From Candidatus Poribacteria bacterium (lineage in GTDB: Bacteria; Poribacteria; WGA-4E; DTYX01): a DNA stretch of 6,934 bases. The notes under the pieces were generated by a model. The model saw only the letters and a list, made by a program, of their open reading frames with translations, was not told the origin of the DNA and did no database searches. This document shows positions 1-6,600 of the stretch, in pieces (the stretch's first letter is position 1; every line of letters begins with the position of its first letter). The position numbers were made by a program, and so were the translations under genes. The DNA lies in assembly GCA_012961655.1 (NCBI GenBank), contig DTYX01000872.1, forward strand, positions 1-6,934, in the 5' to 3' direction.

Positions 1-34
1 AGTGCAAAAGATTATTTGAAACTCGCTTACAAAC

Positions 35-40
35 GTGAGG
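35..40 (+). promoter_or_regulatory. Ribosome binding site that decides the GTG start at 49
   Basis: GTGAGG lies 8 bases before GTG at 49. The only other in-frame start in view, TTG at 16, has no comparable purine-rich site. This spacing makes the GTG the better start. Confidence 0.6.
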
Positions 41-48
41 AAAACATC

Positions 49-906
49 GTGATTATTTTTTCCACCGGTTCGCTTTACATCTATGGCTTGAATAGAGCTT
101 TTGAGTTAGCCCAAGCGGCGGGTTTTGATGGGGTGGAGGTGTTGATAGATGAAAGATGGGATACCCGGCAAGTAGATTATCTGCTAAAACTCAGTTCGGA
201 ATATGGCATGCCCATTTATAGTCTGCATAACCCTTTCGATTCTAAGAACCTGGATGGCTGGGAAAAAAGTCCACTTGACCGATTGAATCGAACGCTCGAA
301 ATGGCAAGGTTCCTGTCATCGTCCGTCGTCGTCTTTCATCTGCCACACTATCAAAATGTAGCTTGCGGACGTTGGCTTCTCAATGAACTGCCCGCTTATC
401 AGCGGAACACTGAGATAATAATTGCTGTGGAAAATATGCCCCACACCCGGCTTCTTTTCGGACCCTTGGCGATTAAATTCACGAAATTGCGCCTGCATAC
501 AGTTCAATTGAATACCTTCTGGAAACTGGTCACATTTCCCTTTAGCATTCCGAGCATCAGATTAAATAAGTTCAAATACCTTGAAAAACTATTGCATCTA
601 AATTTCGATACCACACACTTGGGGACGGGCGGATTTGACATCCTCGAAGCTTATGAACGTTTGAAAAATAAAATTTCGCATATCCATCTATCGAATTACA
701 ATCTTGAAAGAGATAAGGAACACTGCCTCCCCATGGATGGCGTTTTGCCCCTCGATGAATTTCTGCAACATTTGAAAAAAGATAATTATCGTGGCGCTAT
801 CTGCGTCGAGGTTGACCCACAGGCTTTGGAAGCGGAGAGAGAGGAGAATGTGTTGAGAAATATGAAGGAGAGTCTTGAGTTTTGTAGAAAATATTATGGA
901 ACGTGA
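49..906 (+). CDS. Sugar phosphate isomerase/epimerase-like TIM-barrel protein
   Basis: Predicted metal-dependent sugar isomerase or epimerase of the xylose isomerase-like / AP endonuclease 2 barrel superfamily, cytoplasmic; the substrate cannot be told from sequence. I start it at the GTG at 49 (285 aa), because a GTGAGG ribosome binding site (35-40) lies 8 bases upstream and the protein then opens MIIFSTGSLYIYG, a first beta strand usual for this family. A TTG at 16 is in the same frame but has no good ribosome binding site. Residues, numbered from the GTG, that fit the family's metal and substrate ligands are Glu30 (GVEV), His97 (VFHLP), Glu128 (VENMP), Asp187/His190 (DTTHLG), His211 and His213 (SHIHLS) and Glu254 (VEVD). 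The length is normal. About 30 residues after VENMP (roughly 140-175) look like a family-specific insertion. The next gene encodes a phosphomannose isomerase-like cupin, which supports a sugar-metabolism role. Family assignment is confident; specific function is not. Confidence 0.85.
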   Translation: MIIFSTGSLYIYGLNRAFELAQAAGFDGVEVLIDERWDTRQVDYLLKLSSEYGMPIYSLHNPFDSKNLDGWEKSPLDRLNRTLEMARFLSSSVVVFHLPHYQNVACGRWLLNELPAYQRNTEIIIAVENMPHTRLLFGPLAIKFTKLRLHTVQLNTFWKLVTFPFSIPSIRLNKFKYLEKLLHLNFDTTHLGTGGFDILEAYERLKNKISHIHLSNYNLERDKEHCLPMDGVLPLDEFLQHLKKDNYRGAICVEVDPQALEAEREENVLRNMKESLEFCRKYYGT

Positions 907-939
907 AACGTGTTGCGTATTTTTGCTTTTTACCAAAAG

Positions 940-948
940 TGTGATAAC
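940..948 (+). promoter_or_regulatory. Possible extended -10 promoter element upstream of the cupin gene
   Basis: TGTGATAAC matches the TGn plus -10 pattern (TG, one base, GATAAC) in the 69-base AT-rich gap between the isomerase and cupin genes. There is no properly spaced -35; TTGCTT at 923 is only 14 bases away. The two genes may instead be co-transcribed. Weak call. Confidence 0.2.
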
Positions 949-962
949 TGAAAAATTGTGTG

Positions 963-969
963 AAGGAGG
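963..969 (+). promoter_or_regulatory. Strong ribosome binding site for the cupin gene
   Basis: AAGGAGG is a full anti-Shine-Dalgarno match placed 6 bases before the ATG at 976. It fixes the start and suggests good translation even if the gene is transcribed from the isomerase promoter. Confidence 0.8.
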
Positions 970-975
970 AAAACC

Positions 976-2088
976 ATGGCATCAAAAGAGGAACTAAAAC
1001 AGATGTTAGGAGCGCCGATTCACTTGGCGCCGAATACGTACTTGCATTTTTACAACGGCGGAAAACTACGGGCGGAATTCGTCGGCGAGCCCGACCCTAA
1101 GGATGATTTTCGTTCCGAAGAGTGGATCTTTTCGACCAACCGTGCCATCACGCCGGGCAGAGATAATCCACCGGATAAAGGCTTCAGCCGCATTGAGCTT
1201 CCTAACGGAGAGATAGTTCTGCTAAAGGAACTTCTAGAAGCGTTTCCCGAAGAGACAATGGGGAAAAAACACGCGGAGAAATACGGTTCGGATTTAGGGA
1301 TTCTGGTCAAGATATTCGACGTCGGAGATGACGCACATATCCCCGTACACTGGCATCCTTCGCCGGAATTTGCCTCCAAATATCTAAATTCGCCCTACGG
1401 TAAAAATGAGGCATGGGTTGTTATCGGCACTCGTCCGGGCGCGAAAGCCTGGATTGGCTGGAGGGAAAACGTTGCCGTCGAAGATTTCCGCAAATGGATG
1501 GAAGCGCAGGACGTCGAAACGATGCACCAGCACATGCACGAGATTATCCCCAAGGTCGGCGACGTAATCTTCCTAAGAGATAGCTTCGTCCATTCGCTAG
1601 GTTCCGGGCTTTGCATCCTTGAACCGCAGGAGCCGACGGACTGGAACATCTTGGCGGAATGGGAAGGATTCCCTTATGACAAAGAAGATGGAACGTTGGG
1701 ACTTGGCTGGGATGTGGCATTGGAAGCCGCCGATTTTACCGCCATGCCGTTGGATTATCTGAATAACTATGTAAAAAGGACGCCTGAACTGCTACGTGAG
1801 GAAAATGGCAGCCGAGAGGATGTGCTCGTCCCAGAAGAAGCCAGGAAGTATTTCTGGCTCACACGCCTTACAGTTACAAACAAACTCAGTATGCCTGCCG
1901 ACCGCGGATTCTATTGCGCTATCACCACGCAGGGCGAAGGCAAACTGGTAGGGGCATTTGGCGAAAAACCAATAAAACGCGGCAAATCAGTGTTTATCCC
2001 TGCATCTTTACCCGCTTACGAATTTGTGAACACCGGCGATAAACCGTTGGAAGTAGTCTGTTGTTATCCGCCGGAGATTCCCGACTGA
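976..2088 (+). CDS. Two-domain cupin, class I mannose-6-phosphate isomerase-like protein
   Basis: A 370-residue protein related to type I phosphomannose isomerases (ManA-like cupins), which interconvert mannose-6-phosphate and fructose-6-phosphate with zinc. The first cupin domain (about 105-225) carries the family pattern: PVHWHP (His125, His127), GKNEAW (Glu145), then VGDVIFLRDSFVHSLG (His206) followed by the EPQEPTDW strand, matching the family's Q/H-x-H, E and distal H zinc ligands. A second, ligand-poor cupin-like domain (about 295-365, with GEGKLVG and GKSVFIPAS) closes the protein, as in ManA. Differences from classical ManA are His in place of the usual Gln at residue 125, a long N-terminal extension (1-100) with no recognised motif, and an inserted segment around 163-190 containing the His-rich HQHMH (184-188). 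The true substrate may be another sugar or sugar acid. The gene lies 69 bases after the isomerase gene and probably works with it in carbohydrate use. Family level is confident; exact reaction is not. Confidence 0.75.
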   Translation: MASKEELKQMLGAPIHLAPNTYLHFYNGGKLRAEFVGEPDPKDDFRSEEWIFSTNRAITPGRDNPPDKGFSRIELPNGEIVLLKELLEAFPEETMGKKHAEKYGSDLGILVKIFDVGDDAHIPVHWHPSPEFASKYLNSPYGKNEAWVVIGTRPGAKAWIGWRENVAVEDFRKWMEAQDVETMHQHMHEIIPKVGDVIFLRDSFVHSLGSGLCILEPQEPTDWNILAEWEGFPYDKEDGTLGLGWDVALEAADFTAMPLDYLNNYVKRTPELLREENGSREDVLVPEEARKYFWLTRLTVTNKLSMPADRGFYCAITTQGEGKLVGAFGEKPIKRGKSVFIPASLPAYEFVNTGDKPLEVVCCYPPEIPD

Positions 2089-2120
2089 AGGATTTGCTAA
2101 AACGCCCGCCCCGTAGCACC

Positions 2121-2184
2121 AGGGTAGCCAGAATGCAACCCCCTTAAACCTGCCATGTAGCATCATAGCAGGCGTGGCTATCCT
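2121..2184 (+). repeat. Nested inverted repeat (possible structured leader)
   Basis: The outer arms AGGGTAGCC (2121-2129) and GGCTATCCT (2176-2184) pair over 9 positions with one G-U wobble. Inside them CCTGC (2149-2153) and GCAGG (2168-2172) form a second 5-bp stem. TAGC recurs four times in the region (GTAGC at 2113, 2124 and 2157, ATAGC at 2165) and once inverted (2177-2181). The outer stem ends 7 bases before the GGAGG of the next gene, so it could be a leader RNA structure. It could also be a decayed mobile-element end or a terminator, although no T-run follows. I do not recognise it as a named riboswitch. Confidence 0.5.
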
Positions 2185-2191
2185 TTAAAAT

Positions 2192-2196
2192 GGAGG
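2192..2196 (+). promoter_or_regulatory. Ribosome binding site choosing the ATG at 2205
   Basis: GGAGG lies 8 bases before the ATG at 2205. An in-frame ATG at 2190 overlaps this very site and has none of its own, so the protein should begin MAQDAST, not five residues earlier. Confidence 0.75.
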
Positions 2197-2204
2197 TAAA
2201 TATT

Positions 2205-2762
2205 ATGGCTCAAGATGCTTCAACTCCTAGGCGACGCTCATTTTCAAATGAATTACTCACAGAAATTCACATCAAGTTAGACAAACAGGGATTGGAAGGG
2301 CTTGATGACAAAGAACTGATGGTCTTGCTTACAGAGGAGGTGTCGGATTCTACAGACCAATTGGATAATATATCTCGCACGACAAATGAGATTAGCCAAA
2401 AAGTTGACCATACAGCAGAAAAACTTGATACAAGCATAGACATCGCGACAAAACGAATCCTTACGAAAATAGAACCTATCTCTGAACAGGTCGGCGAGAT
2501 ACATCATACAGTTAAAAAAATTGATGTGAAGGTAGATACTATAAGCGATACGACCCAACAAATTAGTGAGAAAATAGATAACATCGGTGGGAAAATAGAT
2601 AATATCGGTGCAAAGATAGACGAATCTATAACGCCTCTACGGGAGGAAATTATCGAATTTCGGAGCACCATTAGCCTATCAGCAAAACTGATAATAAGCG
2701 GACTTTGGGCGGTGACCGCGAGCTTGATAGCGAGTTTAATATTCAGAGCATGTGGAGGGTAA
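2205..2762 (+). CDS. Unrecognised coiled-coil protein with C-terminal membrane anchor
   Basis: I do not recognise this 185-residue protein. It begins with a short basic segment (PRRRSF, 8-13), then a predicted helical region with DKQGLEGLDDKELMVLLTEE (26-45), then about 110 residues of heptad-like sequence (45-155) rich in Ile/Leu/Val alternating with Asp, Lys, Thr and Ser, as in long coiled coils. Three in-frame seven-residue units (KIDNIGG, KIDNIGA, KIDES) lie at 123-141. The last 25 or so residues (160-180, AKLIISGLWAVTASLIASLIF) form one hydrophobic span followed by RACGG. The layout is that of a tail-anchored membrane protein with a cytoplasmic coiled coil, loosely recalling t-SNARE or methyl-accepting signalling helices, but no conserved signalling motif is visible. 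There is no signal peptide. A small frame with its own ribosome binding site follows immediately. Its role is unknown; scaffolding or membrane tethering is only an inference from architecture. Confidence 0.7.
   Translation: MAQDASTPRRRSFSNELLTEIHIKLDKQGLEGLDDKELMVLLTEEVSDSTDQLDNISRTTNEISQKVDHTAEKLDTSIDIATKRILTKIEPISEQVGEIHHTVKKIDVKVDTISDTTQQISEKIDNIGGKIDNIGAKIDESITPLREEIIEFRSTISLSAKLIISGLWAVTASLIASLIFRACGG
2571..2627 (+). repeat. 21-base in-frame tandem repeat encoding heptads
   Basis: Two full 21-base units (2571-2591 and 2592-2612) differ at only 3 positions and encode KIDNIGG and KIDNIGA. A third, partial unit (2613-2627) encodes KIDES. The period is exactly seven codons, so copy-number changes would lengthen the coiled coil by whole heptads without breaking frame. 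Confidence 0.8.
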
Positions 2763-2765
2763 TCC

Positions 2766-2867
2766 ATAGGCGAAACTTACGATGAATCGGCTGCGAAGGC
2801 AAGAGAACAATATGGAGAAAAGCCGATGATAACAAGACTAGCAGTTCTTGAAAAAGTAAAAAACTGA
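2766..2867 (+). other. Candidate 33-codon small gene with ATA in the start position
   Basis: A GGAGGG site (2754-2759) inside the end of the coiled-coil gene is followed 6 bases later by ATA GGC GAA. The frame then reads GETYDESAAKAREQYGEKP followed by MITRLAVLEKVKN and ends at TGA 2865-2867. Its composition looks like a genuine soluble, charged, helical peptide. The frame is the same as that of the upstream gene, separated only by TAA and TCC. Three explanations are possible: initiation at the rare AUA codon, a former ATG start lost by mutation, or the leftover C-terminus of a longer upstream protein cut by a new stop. The well-placed ribosome binding site favours the first two. There is no canonical start before the internal ATG at 2826, which would leave only 13 residues. 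Confidence 0.4.
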
Positions 2868-2870
2868 GAA

Positions 2871-2918
2871 CACAGAGATTCACAGAGTTTTTCTCTGTGC
2901 CACTCTGTGAACTCTGTG
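2871..2918 (+). repeat. CACAGAG/CTCTGTG interspersed-type repeat hairpin
   Basis: Two CACAGAG copies (2871-2877, 2881-2887) face three CTCTGTG copies (2893-2899, 2903-2909, 2912-2918). The inner pair folds as a 7-bp stem with a TTTTT loop. The next pair adds another 7 bp across a 3x3 internal loop (ATT/CCA), and the third CTCTGTG is extra. It lies only 3 bases after the small frame's stop, so it could stabilise or end that transcript, but no T-run follows. Similar CTCTGTG-rich repeats are, to my recollection, widespread in environmental bacterial genomes; that could not be checked here. Confidence 0.7.
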
Positions 2919-3008
2919 GGCAAAAAAGTGGGGGTGAAATTACAAATTCACTCCTTGGAAAATCAGTGATAATAAGCTTTCAGACTTTCCGAGAAAGCTC
3001 ACATATAC

Positions 3009-3017
3009 AAAGGAGGG
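3009..3017 (+). promoter_or_regulatory. Strong ribosome binding site setting a GTG start at 3024
   Basis: AAAGGAGGG is a near-perfect anti-Shine-Dalgarno match 6 bases before GTG at 3024. It supports this frame as a real gene although the start is not ATG. Confidence 0.75.
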
Positions 3018-3023
3018 AAAACA

Positions 3024-3428
3024 GTGAGTGAAAATCAAATACCAGAAGAATTGAGCGAGGAGCAAAATTCTGAGGAACCAGCTGTAGAGCAAATTACTGA
3101 AGAATTAGTTAGGTCGGGTGATATCGGCACTATTCTGGCCGCATCTGAAGTTCAATATATCGACATTCAAAACGAATTTAAACTGATTAAAAGACCAAAC
3201 GGTTGGATAATTACCATTGAAGAGAATGATACAAAAGTAATATTCAACTTAAAAAGTATGCGCAAAATTGAAAAAAATCTTCATCCTGGTGATATGGTCG
3301 AAAAGGAAAATGATGATATAATCATACTCCAAAAGCTTACTGAGGAGGAGAAAGAACAAGGAGGTCCTACCCGAAGACCTCACGCCAGACGTTATCAGAG
3401 AAGAGGTTCAGAAGAGACTAAAGAGTAA
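3024..3428 (+). CDS. Unrecognised small protein with acidic head and basic tail
   Basis: I do not recognise this 134-residue protein. It has three visible parts. The N-terminal 30 residues are very acidic and repetitive (PEELSEEQNSEEPAVEQITEE) and probably disordered. A central part (about 33-104) alternates hydrophobic and charged residues as in a small beta-rich fold (YIDIQNEFKLIKRPNGWIITIEE, then KVIFNLKSMRKIEKNL and DDIIILQKL). The tail is strongly basic (RRPHARRYQRR, 117-127) before a final SEETKE. The basic tail could contact nucleic acid and the acidic head could compete with it, but this is inference from charge alone. No signal peptide or membrane span is visible. The strong ribosome binding site and protein-like composition make it a likely real gene. 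It stands between a repeat hairpin and dnaE, with no evident link to either. Confidence 0.65.
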   Translation: MSENQIPEELSEEQNSEEPAVEQITEELVRSGDIGTILAASEVQYIDIQNEFKLIKRPNGWIITIEENDTKVIFNLKSMRKIEKNLHPGDMVEKENDDIIILQKLTEEEKEQGGPTRRPHARRYQRRGSEETKE

Positions 3429-3522
3429 GGAATGAGGAGTTTAGATGGGATTTTAACAGATGTGATGCTACCTAACGCAAAAGGCAGGCGGACAGGGAAC
3501 GCTAAATTCTTAATGATAAATT

Positions 3523-3552
3523 GTGAATCATCATCATTTTGTTAAAATTCAC
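3523..3552 (+). repeat. Short inverted repeat overlapping the dnaE promoter
   Basis: GTGAAT (3523-3528) and ATTCAC (3547-3552) are perfect 6-base inverted arms 18 bases apart. The right arm overlaps the putative -35 of the dnaE promoter, so the pair could be a regulator site. Six-base arms are short enough to occur by chance in AT-rich DNA. Confidence 0.25.
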
Positions 3553-3576
3553 CTCAGAAAAATGCGGAACTATAGT
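3548..3576 (+). promoter_or_regulatory. Probable sigma70-type promoter for dnaE
   Basis: TTCACC (3548-3553, 4 of 6 to TTGACA) and TATAGT (3571-3576, 5 of 6 to TATAAT) are separated by 17 bases. Transcription would begin near 3583 and give a leader of about 24 bases carrying the AAGGA ribosome binding site (3596-3600). The location directly before dnaE supports an independent transcription unit. Confidence 0.45.
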
Positions 3577-3606
3577 CTTCACGTTTTATGATAAAAAGGA
3601 ACAATC

Positions 3607-6600
3607 ATGAATAACATTGAATTTGTTCATTTACATAATCATAGCGAATACAGTTTTTTGGATGGCGCATGCCGGATTGATGACATGATAGACTGGGCGA
3701 GCGAGACCGGCGCTGCGGCGATTGCAATAACAGACCATGGCGGTCTGTTTGGGGTTTTGGATTTCTACAAAGCGGCTAAGAAAAAAGGCGTTAAGCCGAT
3801 ATTCGGCTGCGAAGTGTATTTCACTGATAAACGACACAACAGGGATGCCAAAAGCAAAAGAGAGGCGGCAAATCATTTGATTCTTCTGGCGGAGAATGAA
3901 ACGGGCTACAAAAATTTAATCAAATTGATTTCCTTCGGATATACCGAAGGATTTCATTATGTGCCACGCATTGACACAGAGTTATTGTCTGAATATAATG
4001 AAGGACTTATCGCACTGACAGCGTGTATTAAAGGGCGAGTGCCTTCTCTGCTTGGAGAAAACAGATACCAGGAAGCGAAAGAACATCTGCGCCAATTAGC
4101 CGAGGTTATGGGCAAAGATAATCTCTATCTGGAATTAGGGCTTCACGGCATAGATGAAGAGTCCGCTATCATGCCTAAAATGATGGATTTATCCAAAGAA
4201 ACAGGGATACCCGCTGTAGCGACGAATGATTGTCATTACGTTCGCCAAGAGGATGCTTTTGCGCATGAAGTTTTGCTGGCAATTCAAACGAATAAAACCC
4301 TGAACGACGAAAATAGGATGAAATTTACGACAAACGAGTTTTACTTTAAATCCCCGCAGCAGATGTATGAATTATTCAAGGATTATCCTGAATCGGTTCT
4401 GCGTAATTCTGTTGAAATTGCCGAGAGATGTGAAATAATAGAACTGTTCACTTCGTTCACCGACGCCTTAGGCTTACGGTCCAGCAAGGAAAATATCATG
4501 CCCATGTTCGAACTCGAAGCGGGGCAAACGGCGGATGAGGTATTAGAGCGGCTCTGCCGAGAAGGCTTACACAAAAGATATTCTGAGGTTACGCCCCAGA
4601 TTCAGCAACGTTTGGAACATGAATTAAACATAATCAAGCAGATGGGGTACTCGGGCTATTTTTTAATCGTCCTTGACTACGTTCAATTCGCGCGCGACAG
4701 AGGGTTTTCATTCACCGCCAGAGGCTCGGGCGGCGGTAGTTTAGTGCTTTATCTGTTGGGCATTATCAATTTTGACCCGATGAAATATGACCTGCTTTTT
4801 GAGCGTTTCCTTAACCCGGAACGGATTTCGATGCCTGACATCGATATGGACTTTGAACCTGAACATCGCGATATAGTCATGGATTACGTTACCAAGAAAT
4901 ATGGCAGCGATAGTGTAGCGCATGTGGCAGCCTTCAGCACTCTCGGCGCTAGAAGCGCTATAAGGAGAGTCGGCAAAACTTTAGATTTGCCGCTGAATGA
5001 GGTCGATAGGATTGCAAAATTAGTCCCCGCTATTCCAAATATCACTCTGGATGAAGCCATGCAGATGTCGCCGCAACTGAAACAGATTGAAGAGCGCGGT
5101 GAATATGCGGAGTTATTCCAGTTAGCCAGAGCGTTGGAGGGCATAACCAGTCATATAACTGTTCACGCTTCAGGTATTGTCGTATCTAATGGACAACTTA
5201 TCAACCATGTGCCTCTATTCAAAGATAGCAAAAATGAGCGCGTCGCAACGCAATTCGACAAGTATATGTTAGAGGATGTCGGCATGGTGAAATTCGATTT
5301 CCTCGGGCAGAAAACAATTGCGGAAATTCGCGCTATGATTCGCCTGATTAAAGAGAATCGCAATGAGGATGTCGATTTGGACGATATCTCCTTCGATGAC
5401 GAAGAGACTTATAAACTTATCGGTAGTGGGTTATTAGCCGGAATTTTTCAACTTGAAACCTCCTCTGGGATGCGGAATGTGATTATGCAGATTAAACCCA
5501 GCAATTTTGAAGAATTTATCGCTATTCCATCTTTGTATCGCCCAGGTCCTATAGAAAGCGGCACAATGGATAGCTTCATTCAACGCAAACTAGGGATTGA
5601 ACCTATTGAATATCCGTATCCCGAGTTAAAACCCATCTTAGAGCCAATTTTAGGGAAGACCTATGGCGTCTGCATCTATCAAGAACAAGTGATGCAGATG
5701 GCGCAAGCGATAGCTGGATTCACTCTTGGACAAGCGGACCTATTGCGCCGCGCTATGTCCGATAAGAAGCTAGAGGATATGCAGCGATACCGTGAACTCT
5801 TCATTGAGGGCGCAAAGAAAAAGGGCATCTCAGCGGAAATTGCCAACAAGATGTTTGATATCATCGAACCGTTCGCCGGATATGGATTTAACAAATCTCA
5901 CGGCACTGCTTACGCGATTTTGTCGTATCAGATGGCGTATCTCAAAACTCATTATCCCGTAGAGTTTATGGCGACACTGATGACCAGCGAATCTTCCGAT
6001 AGTGAAAAGATCTTTACGTATTTAGCTGAATGTCGCAAGATGAACATTACCGTTTTGCCGCCTGACATCAACAGAAGCTACGCCGGTTTTACCGTCTCCG
6101 GCGATAACATTCAATTCGGTTTGGCAGCCGTTAAGAATGTTACCCCCGATGCTGTCGATGCCATCGTCAAAGCGCGGGATAAAAGCGGCGGTGGGTTCAC
6201 ATCGCTCTACGATTTCTGTGAGAAAGTCAATTTAAAAGCGGTCAATAGGCGCGCCATTGAAAGCCTGATTAAAGTTGGCGCCTTTGATTCCCTGGATGGA
6301 CACAGAGCGCAATTTTTGGCGGCTGTGGACCTGGCGATGAAACAAGCCAATAGAACAAAAGAGAGAAAAGCTATCGGACAACTGTCGCTCTTCGATAACG
6401 TGGCGGAAGAGATTCCACAAAAGCAAGAACTGCCTGATGTCCCCAAATGGTCTGATAGTGAACGTTTAGCGCATGAGAAAGACTGTCTGGGATTTTACCT
6501 CTCCGGACATCCGCTTTCCTATTACGAAGACATTATCAGGTATTACACCACCACAAACTCCAGAACACTATCGGAATGCCTTTACGGCACAGAAGTATAC

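Noticed and set aside
1050..1649. - strand open frames inside the cupin gene
   Set aside because: They are complements of well-supported cupin motifs, with no start signals or family resemblance.
2190..2204. Upstream ATG at 2190 as start of the coiled-coil gene
   Set aside because: It overlaps the GGAGG that serves the ATG at 2205 and has no ribosome binding site of its own.
2871..2918. CRISPR-like array
   Set aside because: The repeat is a 7-mer in inverted orientation with 2-5 base gaps, without direct repeats or spacers of CRISPR size.
2968..2973. GATAAT -10-like hexamer upstream of the gene at 3024
   Set aside because: No -35 at proper spacing; the TTGGAA nearby is only 7 bases away. 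Not enough to call a promoter.
2975..2999. AGCTTTC...GAAAGCT hairpin before the gene at 3024
   Set aside because: A 7-bp AT-rich stem with an 11-base loop, and an alternative CTTTC/GAAAG pairing inside it. There is no T-run and no evident relation to the ribosome binding site; chance is adequate.
3432..3545. 37-codon ATG frame (MRSLDGILTDVMLPNAKG...) in the spacer before dnaE
   Set aside because: The only purine-rich site (AAGGA) directly abuts the ATG with no spacing, the composition is unremarkable, and it overlaps the inverted repeat at the dnaE promoter.
3631..6446. Several - strand open frames of 60-86 codons inside dnaE
   Set aside because: They lie opposite strongly conserved dnaE codons and have Ser/Arg/Cys-rich shadow-type composition without ribosome binding sites.
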